This document shows, piece by piece, positions 6,395 to 13,970 of a DNA stretch of 23,449 bases. The notes under the pieces are model-generated. The model was not told the origin of the DNA. It searched no databases and saw nothing but the letters and a program-made list of their open reading frames with translations. Source of the stretch: CAYNFH01 sp964396385 (GTDB lineage: Bacteria > Armatimonadota > Chthonomonadetes > Chthonomonadales > CAJBBX01). Each line of letters starts with the position of its first letter. Position 1 is the first letter of the stretch. The DNA lies in NCBI GenBank assembly GCA_964396385.1, contig CAYNFH010000095.1, forward strand, positions 1 to 23,449, written 5' to 3'. A program made the position numbers and the translations under genes.

Positions 6395-8164
6395 ATGAGT
6401 ACCAGCACAGGGACAAACAGACCCGGACGCTGGCTTAGCAGAGGTTGGTCGTCTCTCCTGGCGGTCTCGGTAGTGGCGTCCATGTCGGCAGGGTTCTCTC
6501 TGCCTGCCGCCGCGGACAGCTTCGGCGATAAGGGGGACGCGTTCCTCCACTTCAAGCATGCGAAGCACAACCATGCCGAGATCGTTACAGCCATCCTCAC
6601 GATCGACGGGGATATCACCACGGACCGCCGGGAAGCTCTCAAGAGCCTCCATGCCAAGATCACGGGCGACCTGCCTCTGATCAACGCGGTTACCGTGAAG
6701 GTACCCCTTGCAAACCTGCCGGACCTGGCGGATCTTCCGTTTGTTAAGAACCTTTCGGAAGACGTCGTGGTCAAGAAGCACGACCAGTTCACGGTCGGCC
6801 ACTCCCTGGCGGACGTCGCTCTCCAGCAGTACGGCGTAGACGGCAGCAACGTCGCCGTGGCCGTGCTGGACAGCGGGATCCGGTCCCATCCGGACCTCAA
6901 CATCGCCGCCACCGGCAGCTCGCGAGTCATCGCCAGCGTCAGCTTCGTACCCAACGATCCCAGCACAGACGACGCGTGTGGCCACGGGACCCACGTAGCG
7001 GGGATCATCGCGGGCAACGGCTCCTGCTCCACAGGCAGCAACTATACCCGCACATTCTACGGCATCGCCCGGAATGCCAATATCGTCAACGTGCGCGTCC
7101 TCGACCAGAACGGCGCGTCCACCGTGAGCACCGTCATCAACGGGATCAACTGGGTGATTCAGAACAAGAACACCTACAACATCCGCGTGATGAACCTCTC
7201 GCTCGGCCATTCCGTCGGCTGCAGCTACAAGAACGATCCCCTCTGCCAGGCCGTGGAAACGGCGTGGAACGCGGGTATCGTGGTTGTGGTTGCCGCTGGC
7301 AACGGAGGCCGCCTCTACTCGACCCAGCAGCCTGGCGCGGACAATGAGGGCTGGGGCACCGCCTACGCCTCCATCACCGTGCCCGGCAATGACCCGTACG
7401 TGATCACGGTCGGAGCCATGAAGAACATGGACGGCAACCGCGCCGACGACCGGATCGGGACCTACTCCAGCCGTGGGCCCACGCTGTGGGACCTGAACAT
7501 GAAGCCGGACATCGTTGCGCCCGGCAACATGGTGGTCTCCCTGCGGTCTCAGGGCAGTACGCTGGATGTGAAGTACCTGACCACGAACCTGGTGGCGCTT
7601 AGCTCTTACGAGAGCATTCCGCTGCCGACGGACGTGTCCCAGTACTTCACGCTCTCCGGAACCTCCATGGCCTGCCCGGTGGTGGCGGGCGCCGCGGCCC
7701 TGATGCTGCAGGCGGATCCCACCCTCACCCCGGACACCGTGAAGGCGCGCTTGATGGTTACGGCCGACAAGTGGGCCCTCCCGAACGGGAAGTGGGATCC
7801 GTGCGCCTTCGGCGCCGGCTATCTCAACATCCCAGCGGCCATGGCGAGCAAAATCCACGTTGCGCAGGCGGCAATGAGCCCCCAGCTCGTGTACGACTCG
7901 ACCAACAGCCGGATCTGCCTCAATAGCGTGATCTGGGGCACCGACCTGCTGTGGGGCAGCCCGGACCTGCCGGACTTCACCGTCCTCTGGGGCACCAACG
8001 TGATATGGGGCCAGAACATCATCTGGGGCAGCAACGTGGTCTGGGGAACCAACGTGGTCTGGGGAACCAACGTCATCTGGGGGGCCACCTGTGTCTACGG
8101 CACCAACGTCGTGTGGGGCTGTGACGTAAATGCGGCCGACCAGAACGTAAACCTCGGCGACTGA
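6395..8164 (+). CDS. Secreted subtilisin-like serine protease (S8) with C-terminal WG hexapeptide repeats
   Basis: A 589-residue secreted peptidase. Residues ~1-42 are a signal peptide (basic start, SSLLAVSVVASMSAG, cleavage near PAAA-DS). Residues ~50-130 look like an inhibitor I9-type prodomain. The catalytic domain has Asp159 in VLDSGI, His197 in GHGTHVAGI, the oxyanion Asn in AAGNGG and Ser424 in SGTSMACPVVAG, so the triad is complete. After the catalytic domain, residues ~510-576 hold nine W-G motifs in N-[VI]-[VI]-W-G-x units, seven of them in strict 18-base register. Such repeats suggest a beta-structured surface or self-association tail, but I know no assigned function. ATG 6395 is chosen because AGGAAG (6380-6385) precedes it and a signal peptide follows immediately; the open frame extends upstream to 6158 without meaning. 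c-di-GMP control would link it to biofilm or surface behaviour. A terminator follows. Confidence 0.93.
   Translation: MSTSTGTNRPGRWLSRGWSSLLAVSVVASMSAGFSLPAAADSFGDKGDAFLHFKHAKHNHAEIVTAILTIDGDITTDRREALKSLHAKITGDLPLINAVTVKVPLANLPDLADLPFVKNLSEDVVVKKHDQFTVGHSLADVALQQYGVDGSNVAVAVLDSGIRSHPDLNIAATGSSRVIASVSFVPNDPSTDDACGHGTHVAGIIAGNGSCSTGSNYTRTFYGIARNANIVNVRVLDQNGASTVSTVINGINWVIQNKNTYNIRVMNLSLGHSVGCSYKNDPLCQAVETAWNAGIVVVVAAGNGGRLYSTQQPGADNEGWGTAYASITVPGNDPYVITVGAMKNMDGNRADDRIGTYSSRGPTLWDLNMKPDIVAPGNMVVSLRSQGSTLDVKYLTTNLVALSSYESIPLPTDVSQYFTLSGTSMACPVVAGAAALMLQADPTLTPDTVKARLMVTADKWALPNGKWDPCAFGAGYLNIPAAMASKIHVAQAAMSPQLVYDSTNSRICLNSVIWGTDLLWGSPDLPDFTVLWGTNVIWGQNIIWGSNVVWGTNVVWGTNVIWGATCVYGTNVVWGCDVNAADQNVNLGD
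7997..8122 (+). repeat. Seven 18-bp coding repeats (N-V-V-W-G-T type)
   Basis: Seven consecutive 18-base units encode the hexapeptide pattern N-[VI]-[VI]-W-G-x; two adjacent units (8033-8050 and 8051-8068) are nearly identical in DNA. The sixth unit is degenerate (TCVYGT). Recent expansion by duplication is likely. Confidence 0.92.
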
Positions 8165-8196
8165 CAGTACGTGGGCAGAGCTCTACCCATGTAAGC

Positions 8197-8233
8197 AGGC
8201 CGGCTTCAACGAAGAAGCCGGCCTCTTTTCTTT
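8197..8233 (+). terminator. Intrinsic terminator after the protease gene
   Basis: Perfect 11-bp stem AGGCCGGCTTC (8197-8207) with GAAGCCGGCCT (8214-8224), loop AACGAA, followed by a T-rich tract (TCTTTTCTTT). It ends the riboswitch-controlled unit. Confidence 0.92.
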
Positions 8234-8293
8234 CTGCAGGGGCTCCATAGGAAACCCGGCACTGGGCGGCGAATCGGCGAGAAGCTTCGAATA

Positions 8294-8328
8294 GGTGAGA
8301 AGTGAGGGGTGAGAGGTGAGAGGTGAAG
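8294..8328 (+). repeat. Heptamer array (GGTGAGA) at the start of the PrpD-like gene
   Basis: Five heptamers in register: GGTGAGA, AGTGAGG, GGTGAGA, GGTGAGA, GGTGAAG. The purine-rich units provide the ribosome binding site and the only usable start codon (GTG 8316) of the next gene. No complementary arm is visible nearby. Confidence 0.9.
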
Positions 8329-9782
8329 GCTCTCCCACGCTAGCACGGCGGTTGGCGCGATATGCGCACGCGTTGCGCTATCAGGACCTGCCGCCGCAGA
8401 CCATCCACGAGGTCAAGCGGCGGTTCATCGATTCTTTCGGATGCGCCATGGGCGCGCTGTCCGGCGATCCAGGGCGCATCGCCCGTAAGCTGTCGCGCAC
8501 GGTTTCGTCCAGCCCCTCTGCTACGGTGCTGGGGACCACTCACGAGTCCTCGCCGGAGTGGGCCGCTTTCTCCAACGGCGTCCACATCCGATACCTGGAC
8601 TACAACGACACCTACCTCTCCAAGGAGCCGGCGCACCCTTCGGATAACATCGCTGCAGTCCTCGCTGCGGGTGAGCCGGTGCGCGCCTCCGGGAAGGAGC
8701 TCATCACCGCAACCGTCCTGGCGTACGAGGTCCAGTGTCGCCTGTGCGACGCCGCCTCTATCCGCGCCCGCGGATGGGACCACGTGACCTACGGCTCCTT
8801 CACCACCAGCCTGGCCGCCGGGAAGCTGCTGGGTCTCGACGAGGACGGGATAGTCCATGCGCAGGGCCTAGCCGGCACGCCGAATAATGCGATGCGGCAA
8901 ACCCGCGTAGGCGAGCTTTCCATGTGGAAAGGGTGCGCCTTCGCCAATGCCTCCCGCAACGGTGTTTTCGCGGCCCGACTGGCGCGTGCGGGGATGACCG
9001 GCCCTTCACACGTCTTCGAGGGCGAGATGGGATTTTTCAACCAGGTGAGCGGCGAGTTTGAGCTGGACGTGGACTCCTTTGGAGGCACGGGGCGGCCCTT
9101 CATGATCGACCAGACGTACATCAAGTTCTATCCCGCCGAGTACCACTCCCAGAGCGCCATCGACGCCGCCTTGGCCTTGAGGGAGGAGATACTCAAGGAC
9201 GTGGCGACGCGGCGAGGAAGCGACCGCGAGGCTTCCGTTCTCACGACTCACGACTCACGACTCACGACTCTCGACACGAGCCAGATCGCCGCCATCACCA
9301 TTCACACCTTTGACGCGGCGGTCGACATCATCGGAGGCGAGCCGGAGAAGTGGCGGCCCAGGTCGCGGGAAACGGCGGACCATAGTCTTCCCTACTGCGT
9401 GGCTGTCGCGCTGGTGGACGGGCAGGTCTGGATGGACCAGTTCGACGAGGCGCGGTTCACGGACGAAGCGCTGCTGGAGCTCGTCGCCAAGGTGAGCGTG
9501 CTGCGGGACGCCGAGCTGAGCAAGGGCTACCCGGAGGGCATTCCCAACCGCATCACGGTGCTGATGACCACCGGCGATAAGTATGTAAAGGAGGTCACCT
9601 ATCCGCGCGGGCACGCCAGGAACCCCATGACCGATGCGGAGGTGGAGCGCAAGTTCCACAGCCTGGTGGATCCCGTGCTGCCGCCCGACCGTATCGGCCA
9701 GGCCCTGGACCGGCTCTGGAACCTGGAGAACGAGACGGATATCGGCAGCCTGCTCAAACTCTTCGCCGTGGAGGCTGAATGA
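8316..9782 (+). CDS. MmgE/PrpD family protein (2-methylcitrate dehydratase-like)
   Basis: A 488-residue cytosolic protein of the MmgE/PrpD fold. Family hallmarks are the N-terminal TLARRLARYAHALRYQDLP, the FIDSFGCAMGAL helix, the IRYLDYNDTY motif, KEPAHPSDNIAAVLA and the C-terminal RETADHSLPYCVAVALVDG. The family dehydrates 2-methylcitrate or acts on related small acids; the substrate here is unknown and no other methylcitrate-cycle genes are nearby. The GTG at 8316 is the first start after an in-frame TGA at 8310 and lies inside a heptamer repeat, so the original start region may have been overwritten. Residues ~309-320 (LTTHDSRLTTLD) come from a CTCACGA repeat inserted in a variable loop. 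It overlaps etfB by ATGA, suggesting translational coupling with the electron-transfer genes. Confidence 0.9.
   Translation: MRGEGSPTLARRLARYAHALRYQDLPPQTIHEVKRRFIDSFGCAMGALSGDPGRIARKLSRTVSSSPSATVLGTTHESSPEWAAFSNGVHIRYLDYNDTYLSKEPAHPSDNIAAVLAAGEPVRASGKELITATVLAYEVQCRLCDAASIRARGWDHVTYGSFTTSLAAGKLLGLDEDGIVHAQGLAGTPNNAMRQTRVGELSMWKGCAFANASRNGVFAARLARAGMTGPSHVFEGEMGFFNQVSGEFELDVDSFGGTGRPFMIDQTYIKFYPAEYHSQSAIDAALALREEILKDVATRRGSDREASVLTTHDSRLTTLDTSQIAAITIHTFDAAVDIIGGEPEKWRPRSRETADHSLPYCVAVALVDGQVWMDQFDEARFTDEALLELVAKVSVLRDAELSKGYPEGIPNRITVLMTTGDKYVKEVTYPRGHARNPMTDAEVERKFHSLVDPVLPPDRIGQALDRLWNLENETDIGSLLKLFAVEAE
9240..9274 (+). repeat. CTCACGA heptamer array inside the PrpD-like gene
   Basis: Four perfect CTCACGA units and one CTCTCGA, read in frame as LTTHDSRLTTLD. 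This is the same family, order and orientation as the arrays in the XPB helicase gene 4.5 kb upstream, including the terminal CTCTCGA variant. Confidence 0.95.
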
Positions 9783-10531
9783 AGGTACTCATACCCGTCA
9801 AGCGCGTGCCGGATCCCTATGGAAGGGTGCGGCTCACGCCGGACGGACAGATAGACGCGAGTGACATCAAGTGGGTGGTGAACCCGTTTGACGAGATAGC
9901 ACTGGAAGAGGCGGCGCGGATGCGGGAGCGCGGGCTGGACGTGGAGACCGTTGCCGTGACGGTGGGCGACTCCGCCACGGAAGAGCAGCTCCGCACGGCG
10001 CTGGCGATGGGCGCGGACCGGGCCATTCTGGTGGAGGCGGCCGGCCCGCTCGACCCCGGCGTGGTCTCCTACCTGCTGGCGGCCATCTACGAGCGGGAGA
10101 GGCCGGACTTGGTGCTCATGGGCAAACAGGCCATCGACGACGACTACAACCAGACGGGCCAGATGCTGGCGGCGCGTCTCCGAATCCCGCAGGCCACGTT
10201 CGCGTCTAGGATTGAGATAGCGCCGGATGGCTCCCACGCCACGGTAGTCCGCGAGGTCGACGCCGGACGGGAGACGTTGGAGGTCACGCTGCCGGCCGTC
10301 ATCACCACGGACCTGCGGCTGAACGAGCCCCGCTACGTGGCGCTGCCGGCCATCATCAAGGCGCGCGCCAAGCCGCTCCAGCGCATGGGCGCGGCGGAGC
10401 TAGGTTCGCCCCCTTCCGCGCGCGTGAAGGTCCTCCAGATGGAGGCGCCGCCTCCTCGCAAGGCGGGCCGCAAAGTGGGCAGCGTAGATGAGCTCCTCAC
10501 CGCTCTCCGCGAAGAGGCGAGGGTCATATAA
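9779..10531 (+). CDS. etfB: Electron transfer flavoprotein beta subunit
   Basis: A 250-residue ETF beta subunit. It begins MKVLIPVKRVPDP as in typical EtfB, has NPFDEIALEEAARM, and carries the family signature around residues 110-130 (LVLMGKQAIDDDYNQTGQML). The C-terminal DLRLNEPRYVALPAIIKARAKP segment is also typical. With EtfA it forms the FAD/AMP-binding heterodimer that takes electrons from acyl-CoA dehydrogenases. The start overlaps the preceding stop (ATGA). EtfA follows after a 144-base gap that holds a palindromic repeat element. Confidence 0.97.
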   Translation: MKVLIPVKRVPDPYGRVRLTPDGQIDASDIKWVVNPFDEIALEEAARMRERGLDVETVAVTVGDSATEEQLRTALAMGADRAILVEAAGPLDPGVVSYLLAAIYERERPDLVLMGKQAIDDDYNQTGQMLAARLRIPQATFASRIEIAPDGSHATVVREVDAGRETLEVTLPAVITTDLRLNEPRYVALPAIIKARAKPLQRMGAAELGSPPSARVKVLQMEAPPPRKAGRKVGSVDELLTALREEARVI

Positions 10532-10663
10532 ACCACAGAGTTCGCAGAGGACACAGAGATTCGGATGAGGCGATAATGTGATGGGCCGATGAGGCGTCCG
10601 GTATCCGGCCACACCTCATCCCCTCACCGGCCTTTCTCTGCGGCCTCCGCGTGCTCCGTGGTG
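10532..10663. repeat. Imperfect palindromic element in the etfB-etfA gap
   Basis: ACCACAGAGTTCGCAGAGG (start at 10532) and its imperfect complement ending CTCCGTGGT (10635-10662) pair over 28 bases with about 22 matches. The arms are built from 8-9 base CACAGAG-like units. An inner GATGAGG/CCTCATC repeat nests inside. The right arm ends at the GAAGGG ribosome binding site of etfA. Similar CACAGAG repeats are common in environmental bacterial genomes. Confidence 0.75.
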
Positions 10664-10675
10664 AAGGGTTATTGA

Positions 10676-11635
10676 ATGGCTAGATTGCTGGTGCTGGCGG
10701 AGACGGATGGCGCGCGTGTGCTGTCCAGCACACTGCCCACGGTAGCCTTCGCGCAGGCGTTCACCGCCGTGAACGCCTGCGCGTTCGATCTGCTCATCCT
10801 CGGCGGTCCGGGCATTGAGCAGGAGGCTGCCCGATGGACAGGCTATGGGGCCGAGCAGGTGCTCACGGGCGTGTCGCCGGAGCTGGCCCACCCTACCGCG
10901 GACCGGACCGCGGCTGTCTGCATGATGGCGGTGCAGGCGACGGGGGCGAATTGCGTGGCCGGCCCCGCCTCCAGCTTTGGGCGGGACACGCTGCCCCGGT
11001 TGGCCGCGCTTCTGGACCTGCCAATGCTCTCCGACGTGCTGAGCGTGGAGGCGCTGGACGGCCGGCCCAGCTTCCGGCGGCCCATGTACGCCGGTAACAT
11101 CGTGGCGAAGGTGCAGGTAGAGCGGGATGAGGGTGTGTTCAGCGTGCGCGGCACGGCATTCGGCAAGCCGGAGGCGCGGGGCCAGAGCGCGCAGGAGGTC
11201 CTGGCCTTGCCTGAGCTGCCGCAGGGAACCCGATGGATCGGGCTGGAGACAGGCGAGCAGAAGCGCCCGGAGCTGACCAGCGCGCGCGTGGTTGTGTCCG
11301 GTGGCAGGCCGCTGCGAGACGCGGAGACGTTCGAGCGGCTGATAGGCAGCCTTGCGGACAAGCTGGGAGGCGCCGTGGGCGCGACCCGCGCCGCCGTGGA
11401 CAGCGGCATCGCCCCCAATGAGCTTCAGGTGGGCCAGACCGGCAAGGTGGTGGCGCCGGAGCTGTACATCGCGGCGGGAATCTCCGGCAGCGTGCAGCAC
11501 CTGGCCGGTATGAAGGATTCCAAAGTGATCGTCGCAATCAACACGGACCCCGAGGCCCCTATCTTTGACGTCGCCGACTACGGCCTCGTCGCCGACCTTC
11601 ACCAGGCCGTACCGGAGATGATAGAAAAGCTTTGA
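10676..11635 (+). CDS. etfA: Electron transfer flavoprotein alpha subunit
   Basis: A 319-residue ETF alpha subunit. The C-terminal FAD-binding domain (residues ~190-319) contains the signature LYIAAGISGSVQHLAGMKDS, followed by KVIVAINTDPEAPIFDVADYGLVADL. The N-terminal domain starts MARLLVLAETDGARV. It pairs with EtfB to shuttle electrons from acyl-CoA dehydrogenases to the membrane oxidoreductase encoded next. GAAGGG (10663-10668) is a good ribosome binding site for ATG 10676. Confidence 0.97.
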   Translation: MARLLVLAETDGARVLSSTLPTVAFAQAFTAVNACAFDLLILGGPGIEQEAARWTGYGAEQVLTGVSPELAHPTADRTAAVCMMAVQATGANCVAGPASSFGRDTLPRLAALLDLPMLSDVLSVEALDGRPSFRRPMYAGNIVAKVQVERDEGVFSVRGTAFGKPEARGQSAQEVLALPELPQGTRWIGLETGEQKRPELTSARVVVSGGRPLRDAETFERLIGSLADKLGGAVGATRAAVDSGIAPNELQVGQTGKVVAPELYIAAGISGSVQHLAGMKDSKVIVAINTDPEAPIFDVADYGLVADLHQAVPEMIEKL

Positions 11636-11655
11636 CCTGCGACGGTGCAGACTTG

Positions 11656-11792
11656 TTATCCCGAGCACGGGTGAGCCGCGCTTTGGCCGCAAAGCGGACA
11701 GCGGCGAGGGCCGGCCCCTGGGGAGGGATCTGCTTTACGGTAACTGCGCGTACTCTGCCGGAAAAAGCAGATCCCTCGCGAAGCTCGGGATG
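11656..11792. repeat. Large palindromic repeat (ATCCCGAGC ... GCTCGGGAT)
   Basis: Outer arms ATCCCGAGC (11658-11666) and GCTCGGGAT (11783-11791); inner perfect 14-bp arms GAGGGATCTGCTTT (11723-11736) and AAAGCAGATCCCTC (11764-11777). The left half carries ~40 extra bases with a small CGCTTT/AAAGCG hairpin, so the element is asymmetric. It resembles the dispersed ATCCCGAGC/AGATCCCTC palindromes seen in many environmental genomes. It lies between etfA and the oxidoreductase. Confidence 0.85.
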
Positions 11793-11827
11793 ACGGACAA
11801 AGTCTCTCTTCCGTCACCCGTTACACC

Positions 11828-13963
11828 ATGCCCACCCGCACCATCTTCTTTCACATCTCCGGCGCGCAGCAAGCCCTGTTCTATCTGTTGGCAGCGATTG
11901 CGCTCGCGGTCTGCTTCCAAGGCTTCTACCGCCGGGCACGGCTCTGGCGGCTAGGCAAGCGAATAAGCCCTATCAAGGATTGGCCTGCGCGTGCCAGGTG
12001 GCTTACGGAACAGGTCCTGGGCCAGCGGCGCACGCTGCGGCGCTCCTATGCGGGCAGCATGCACCTCCTGCTCTTCTACGGAATGGGCGTACTCTTTCTG
12101 GGCACCTGCATCGTGGCCGTGGAGCACTACGGCGCCTACCTGTTCGGTCCGCACTGGTTCTATCGAGGCTGGTTCTACCTGGCCTGCAAGGTCGTGCTAG
12201 ACCTGTTCGGGCTGGGGCTAGCCGTCGCGATTGTAATGGCCCTCGCGCGACGGTACGGTCCGCACCCGCGCTCGCTCGGCCACGAGTGGCAGGACGGCGC
12301 CTTCCTGCTGCTGCTCCTCGCGGCGACGCTCACCGGCTTCCTGCTGGAGGGCGCGGGCCTGGCCGCGGACCCCACGCGCGCCCCGTACGCCGCCTACTCC
12401 CCCATCGGCTCCCTGGCCGCAATGTATCTATTCGGCGCGTCTTTCACCCCTTCACCCCTCCACCCCTTCACCCCTTCACTCTACGCCCTCCTCTGGTGGA
12501 TCCACGTCCCCCTTGTACTCGGCGTCATCGCCTGGCTGCCCTATGGCCGCTGGCTGCACCTGTTTGTGATCCCCGCTACTGTGAGCTTCCAGCCGGAGCG
12601 GCCGATGGGCGCGCTGGAGCCCATCTCAATGCAGGAAGTGGAGCAGACCGGGAAGATCGGGCTCGCGCAGGTGACGGACCTGGACCGCTGGAGCCTGATG
12701 AGCCTGGACGGCTGTATGGAGTGCGGCCGCTGCACGGATGCCTGCCCCGCACGCGCGGTGGGCAAAGAGCTGAACCCCAAGGGCATCGTCCTGGACCTCC
12801 GCCGCGTGCTGGCGGAGGTCCAGAGAGGGAGAGGGGGAGAGGGGGAGACACCGGAGTCCGCATCGCCTGAACACCTGAACACCCGAACACCTGAACACCC
12901 GCAAGGTTCCGGTCCATCAACCATCAACCATCAACCATCAACCGATATCATCTCCGACGCCTCCCTCTGGGCCTGCACCAACTGCCACGCTTGCGTGCGG
13001 GAGTGCCCGGCGCTCATCCGCCACGTCGACATCATCGACGGTATCCGCCGGTACCGGGTCGCGGAGGGCCGCCTCTCCGGGACCGCCGCCACCATGCTGA
13101 GACAGCTCGGAAGCCGGGAGAACCCGTGGGGGCTGCCGGCGTCGCAGCGGCTGGACTGGGCGAAGGGGCTGGATCTGGGATCGGCGGCCGTGGACGATGG
13201 GCGGGAGGTCCTGCTATGGGTGGGCTGCGCGGGTGCGTTCGAGCCGCGCGGGCAGAAGAGCGTCCGCGCGCTGGCGGAGCTGCTCCAGCGAGCGGGCGTC
13301 AAGTTTACCGCGCTAGGGCCGCGGGAGCGGTGCTGTGGCGACCCCGCTCGCCGCACCGGGGACGAGTTCCTCTACCAGCAGCTCGCGGAGGCGAACATCG
13401 GCACGCTCAACGAGGTGCGGGCGAAGACCATCGTGACCCAATGCCCCCACTGCTTCCACACCATGAAGAACGAGTACCCGCAGCTTGGGGGCGAGTACGA
13501 GGTGCTGCACCACACGCAGTACCTGGAGCGGCTGATGACGGAGGGGCGGCTGAAGGTCCCGCGCGATTTCGCCAGGTCCGTCACCTACCACGACCCCTGC
13601 TTCCTGGCTCGCGTGAACCGCGAGACGGAAGCGCCAAGGGCACTTTTGAACGGCGCGCTCACCATCCCGCTCAAAGAGGTGGAGCGGCGGGAGAGCCGCA
13701 CCTTCTGCTGCGGGGCCGGCGGCGGGCGGATGTGGATGGAGGAGCCGCCCAACCAGCGCCCCGGCGTCAACCGCGCCCAGGAGCTCCTGGCCACGGGTGC
13801 GCAGGCCGTGGCGGTTGGCTGCCCTTTCTGCAAGGTGATGATAGGCGACTCCGTCAATCAGGTCGCCGCCGACTCCGCCCCGCCCGTTCTAGACATCTCC
13901 GAGGTCCTGCTGGCCGCAATTCAACCGGCCTCCGCACCTGAATCGTCCCCGCCGGCGCATTGA
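11828..13963 (+). CDS. Membrane Fe-S oxidoreductase, likely ETF:(mena)quinone oxidoreductase (EtfD/DUF224 type)
   Basis: A 711-residue fusion of a NarI-like membrane cytochrome region and an HdrD-like catalytic region. Residues ~10-255 contain about five to six membrane helices. Two ferredoxin-type 4Fe-4S motifs follow: CMECGRCTDACP (from residue ~296) and CTNCHACVRECP (residues ~379-390). Two cysteine-rich CCG domains come last (CCGDP near 502 and CCGAGGGRMW near 627, with CPHCFH and CPFCKV). In Syntrophus, Geobacter and Mycobacterium such proteins pass electrons from ETF to the quinone pool, and the position after etfBA supports this. Two insertions come from tandem repeats: residues ~206-218 (FTPSPLHPFTPSL) between membrane helices and residues ~332-372 between the two ferredoxin motifs. 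Reading frame, helices and all cysteines are intact. The start ATG has no obvious ribosome binding site. Confidence 0.9.
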   Translation: MPTRTIFFHISGAQQALFYLLAAIALAVCFQGFYRRARLWRLGKRISPIKDWPARARWLTEQVLGQRRTLRRSYAGSMHLLLFYGMGVLFLGTCIVAVEHYGAYLFGPHWFYRGWFYLACKVVLDLFGLGLAVAIVMALARRYGPHPRSLGHEWQDGAFLLLLLAATLTGFLLEGAGLAADPTRAPYAAYSPIGSLAAMYLFGASFTPSPLHPFTPSLYALLWWIHVPLVLGVIAWLPYGRWLHLFVIPATVSFQPERPMGALEPISMQEVEQTGKIGLAQVTDLDRWSLMSLDGCMECGRCTDACPARAVGKELNPKGIVLDLRRVLAEVQRGRGGEGETPESASPEHLNTRTPEHPQGSGPSTINHQPSTDIISDASLWACTNCHACVRECPALIRHVDIIDGIRRYRVAEGRLSGTAATMLRQLGSRENPWGLPASQRLDWAKGLDLGSAAVDDGREVLLWVGCAGAFEPRGQKSVRALAELLQRAGVKFTALGPRERCCGDPARRTGDEFLYQQLAEANIGTLNEVRAKTIVTQCPHCFHTMKNEYPQLGGEYEVLHHTQYLERLMTEGRLKVPRDFARSVTYHDPCFLARVNRETEAPRALLNGALTIPLKEVERRESRTFCCGAGGGRMWMEEPPNQRPGVNRAQELLATGAQAVAVGCPFCKVMIGDSVNQVAADSAPPVLDISEVLLAAIQPASAPESSPPAH
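12443..12480 (+). repeat. TTCACCCC octamer array inside the ETF oxidoreductase gene
   Basis: Almost five tandem units of TTCACCCC (one is TCCACCCC) encode FTPSPLHPFTPS between two membrane helices. In this direction the unit has no stops; reversed it would give TGA. Confidence 0.92.
12823..12943 (+). repeat. Composite insertion of three tandem-repeat families inside the ETF oxidoreductase gene
   Basis: Three different arrays follow each other: GAGAGGGG-type octamers (12823-12848), CCTGAACA octamers (four units, 12866-12897, the third being CCCGAACA), and four CCATCAA heptamers (12914-12941). Together they add about 40 residues between the two 4Fe-4S motifs. The reading frame is kept through all three. 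Confidence 0.93.
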
Positions 13964-13970
13964 GGTGCGG

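Noticed and set aside
6359..7858. 499-codon open frame on the minus strand opposite the protease
   Set aside because: It is a mirror frame of a high-GC gene with complete catalytic motifs on the plus strand; its translation shows only Arg/Val/Gly-rich low-complexity sequence.
10616..11692. 358-codon minus-strand open frame opposite etfA
   Set aside because: EtfA signature motifs on the plus strand are unambiguous; the opposite frame is compositional.
11656..11792. Insertion sequence
   Set aside because: No transposase frame and no room for one; only nested palindromes are present.
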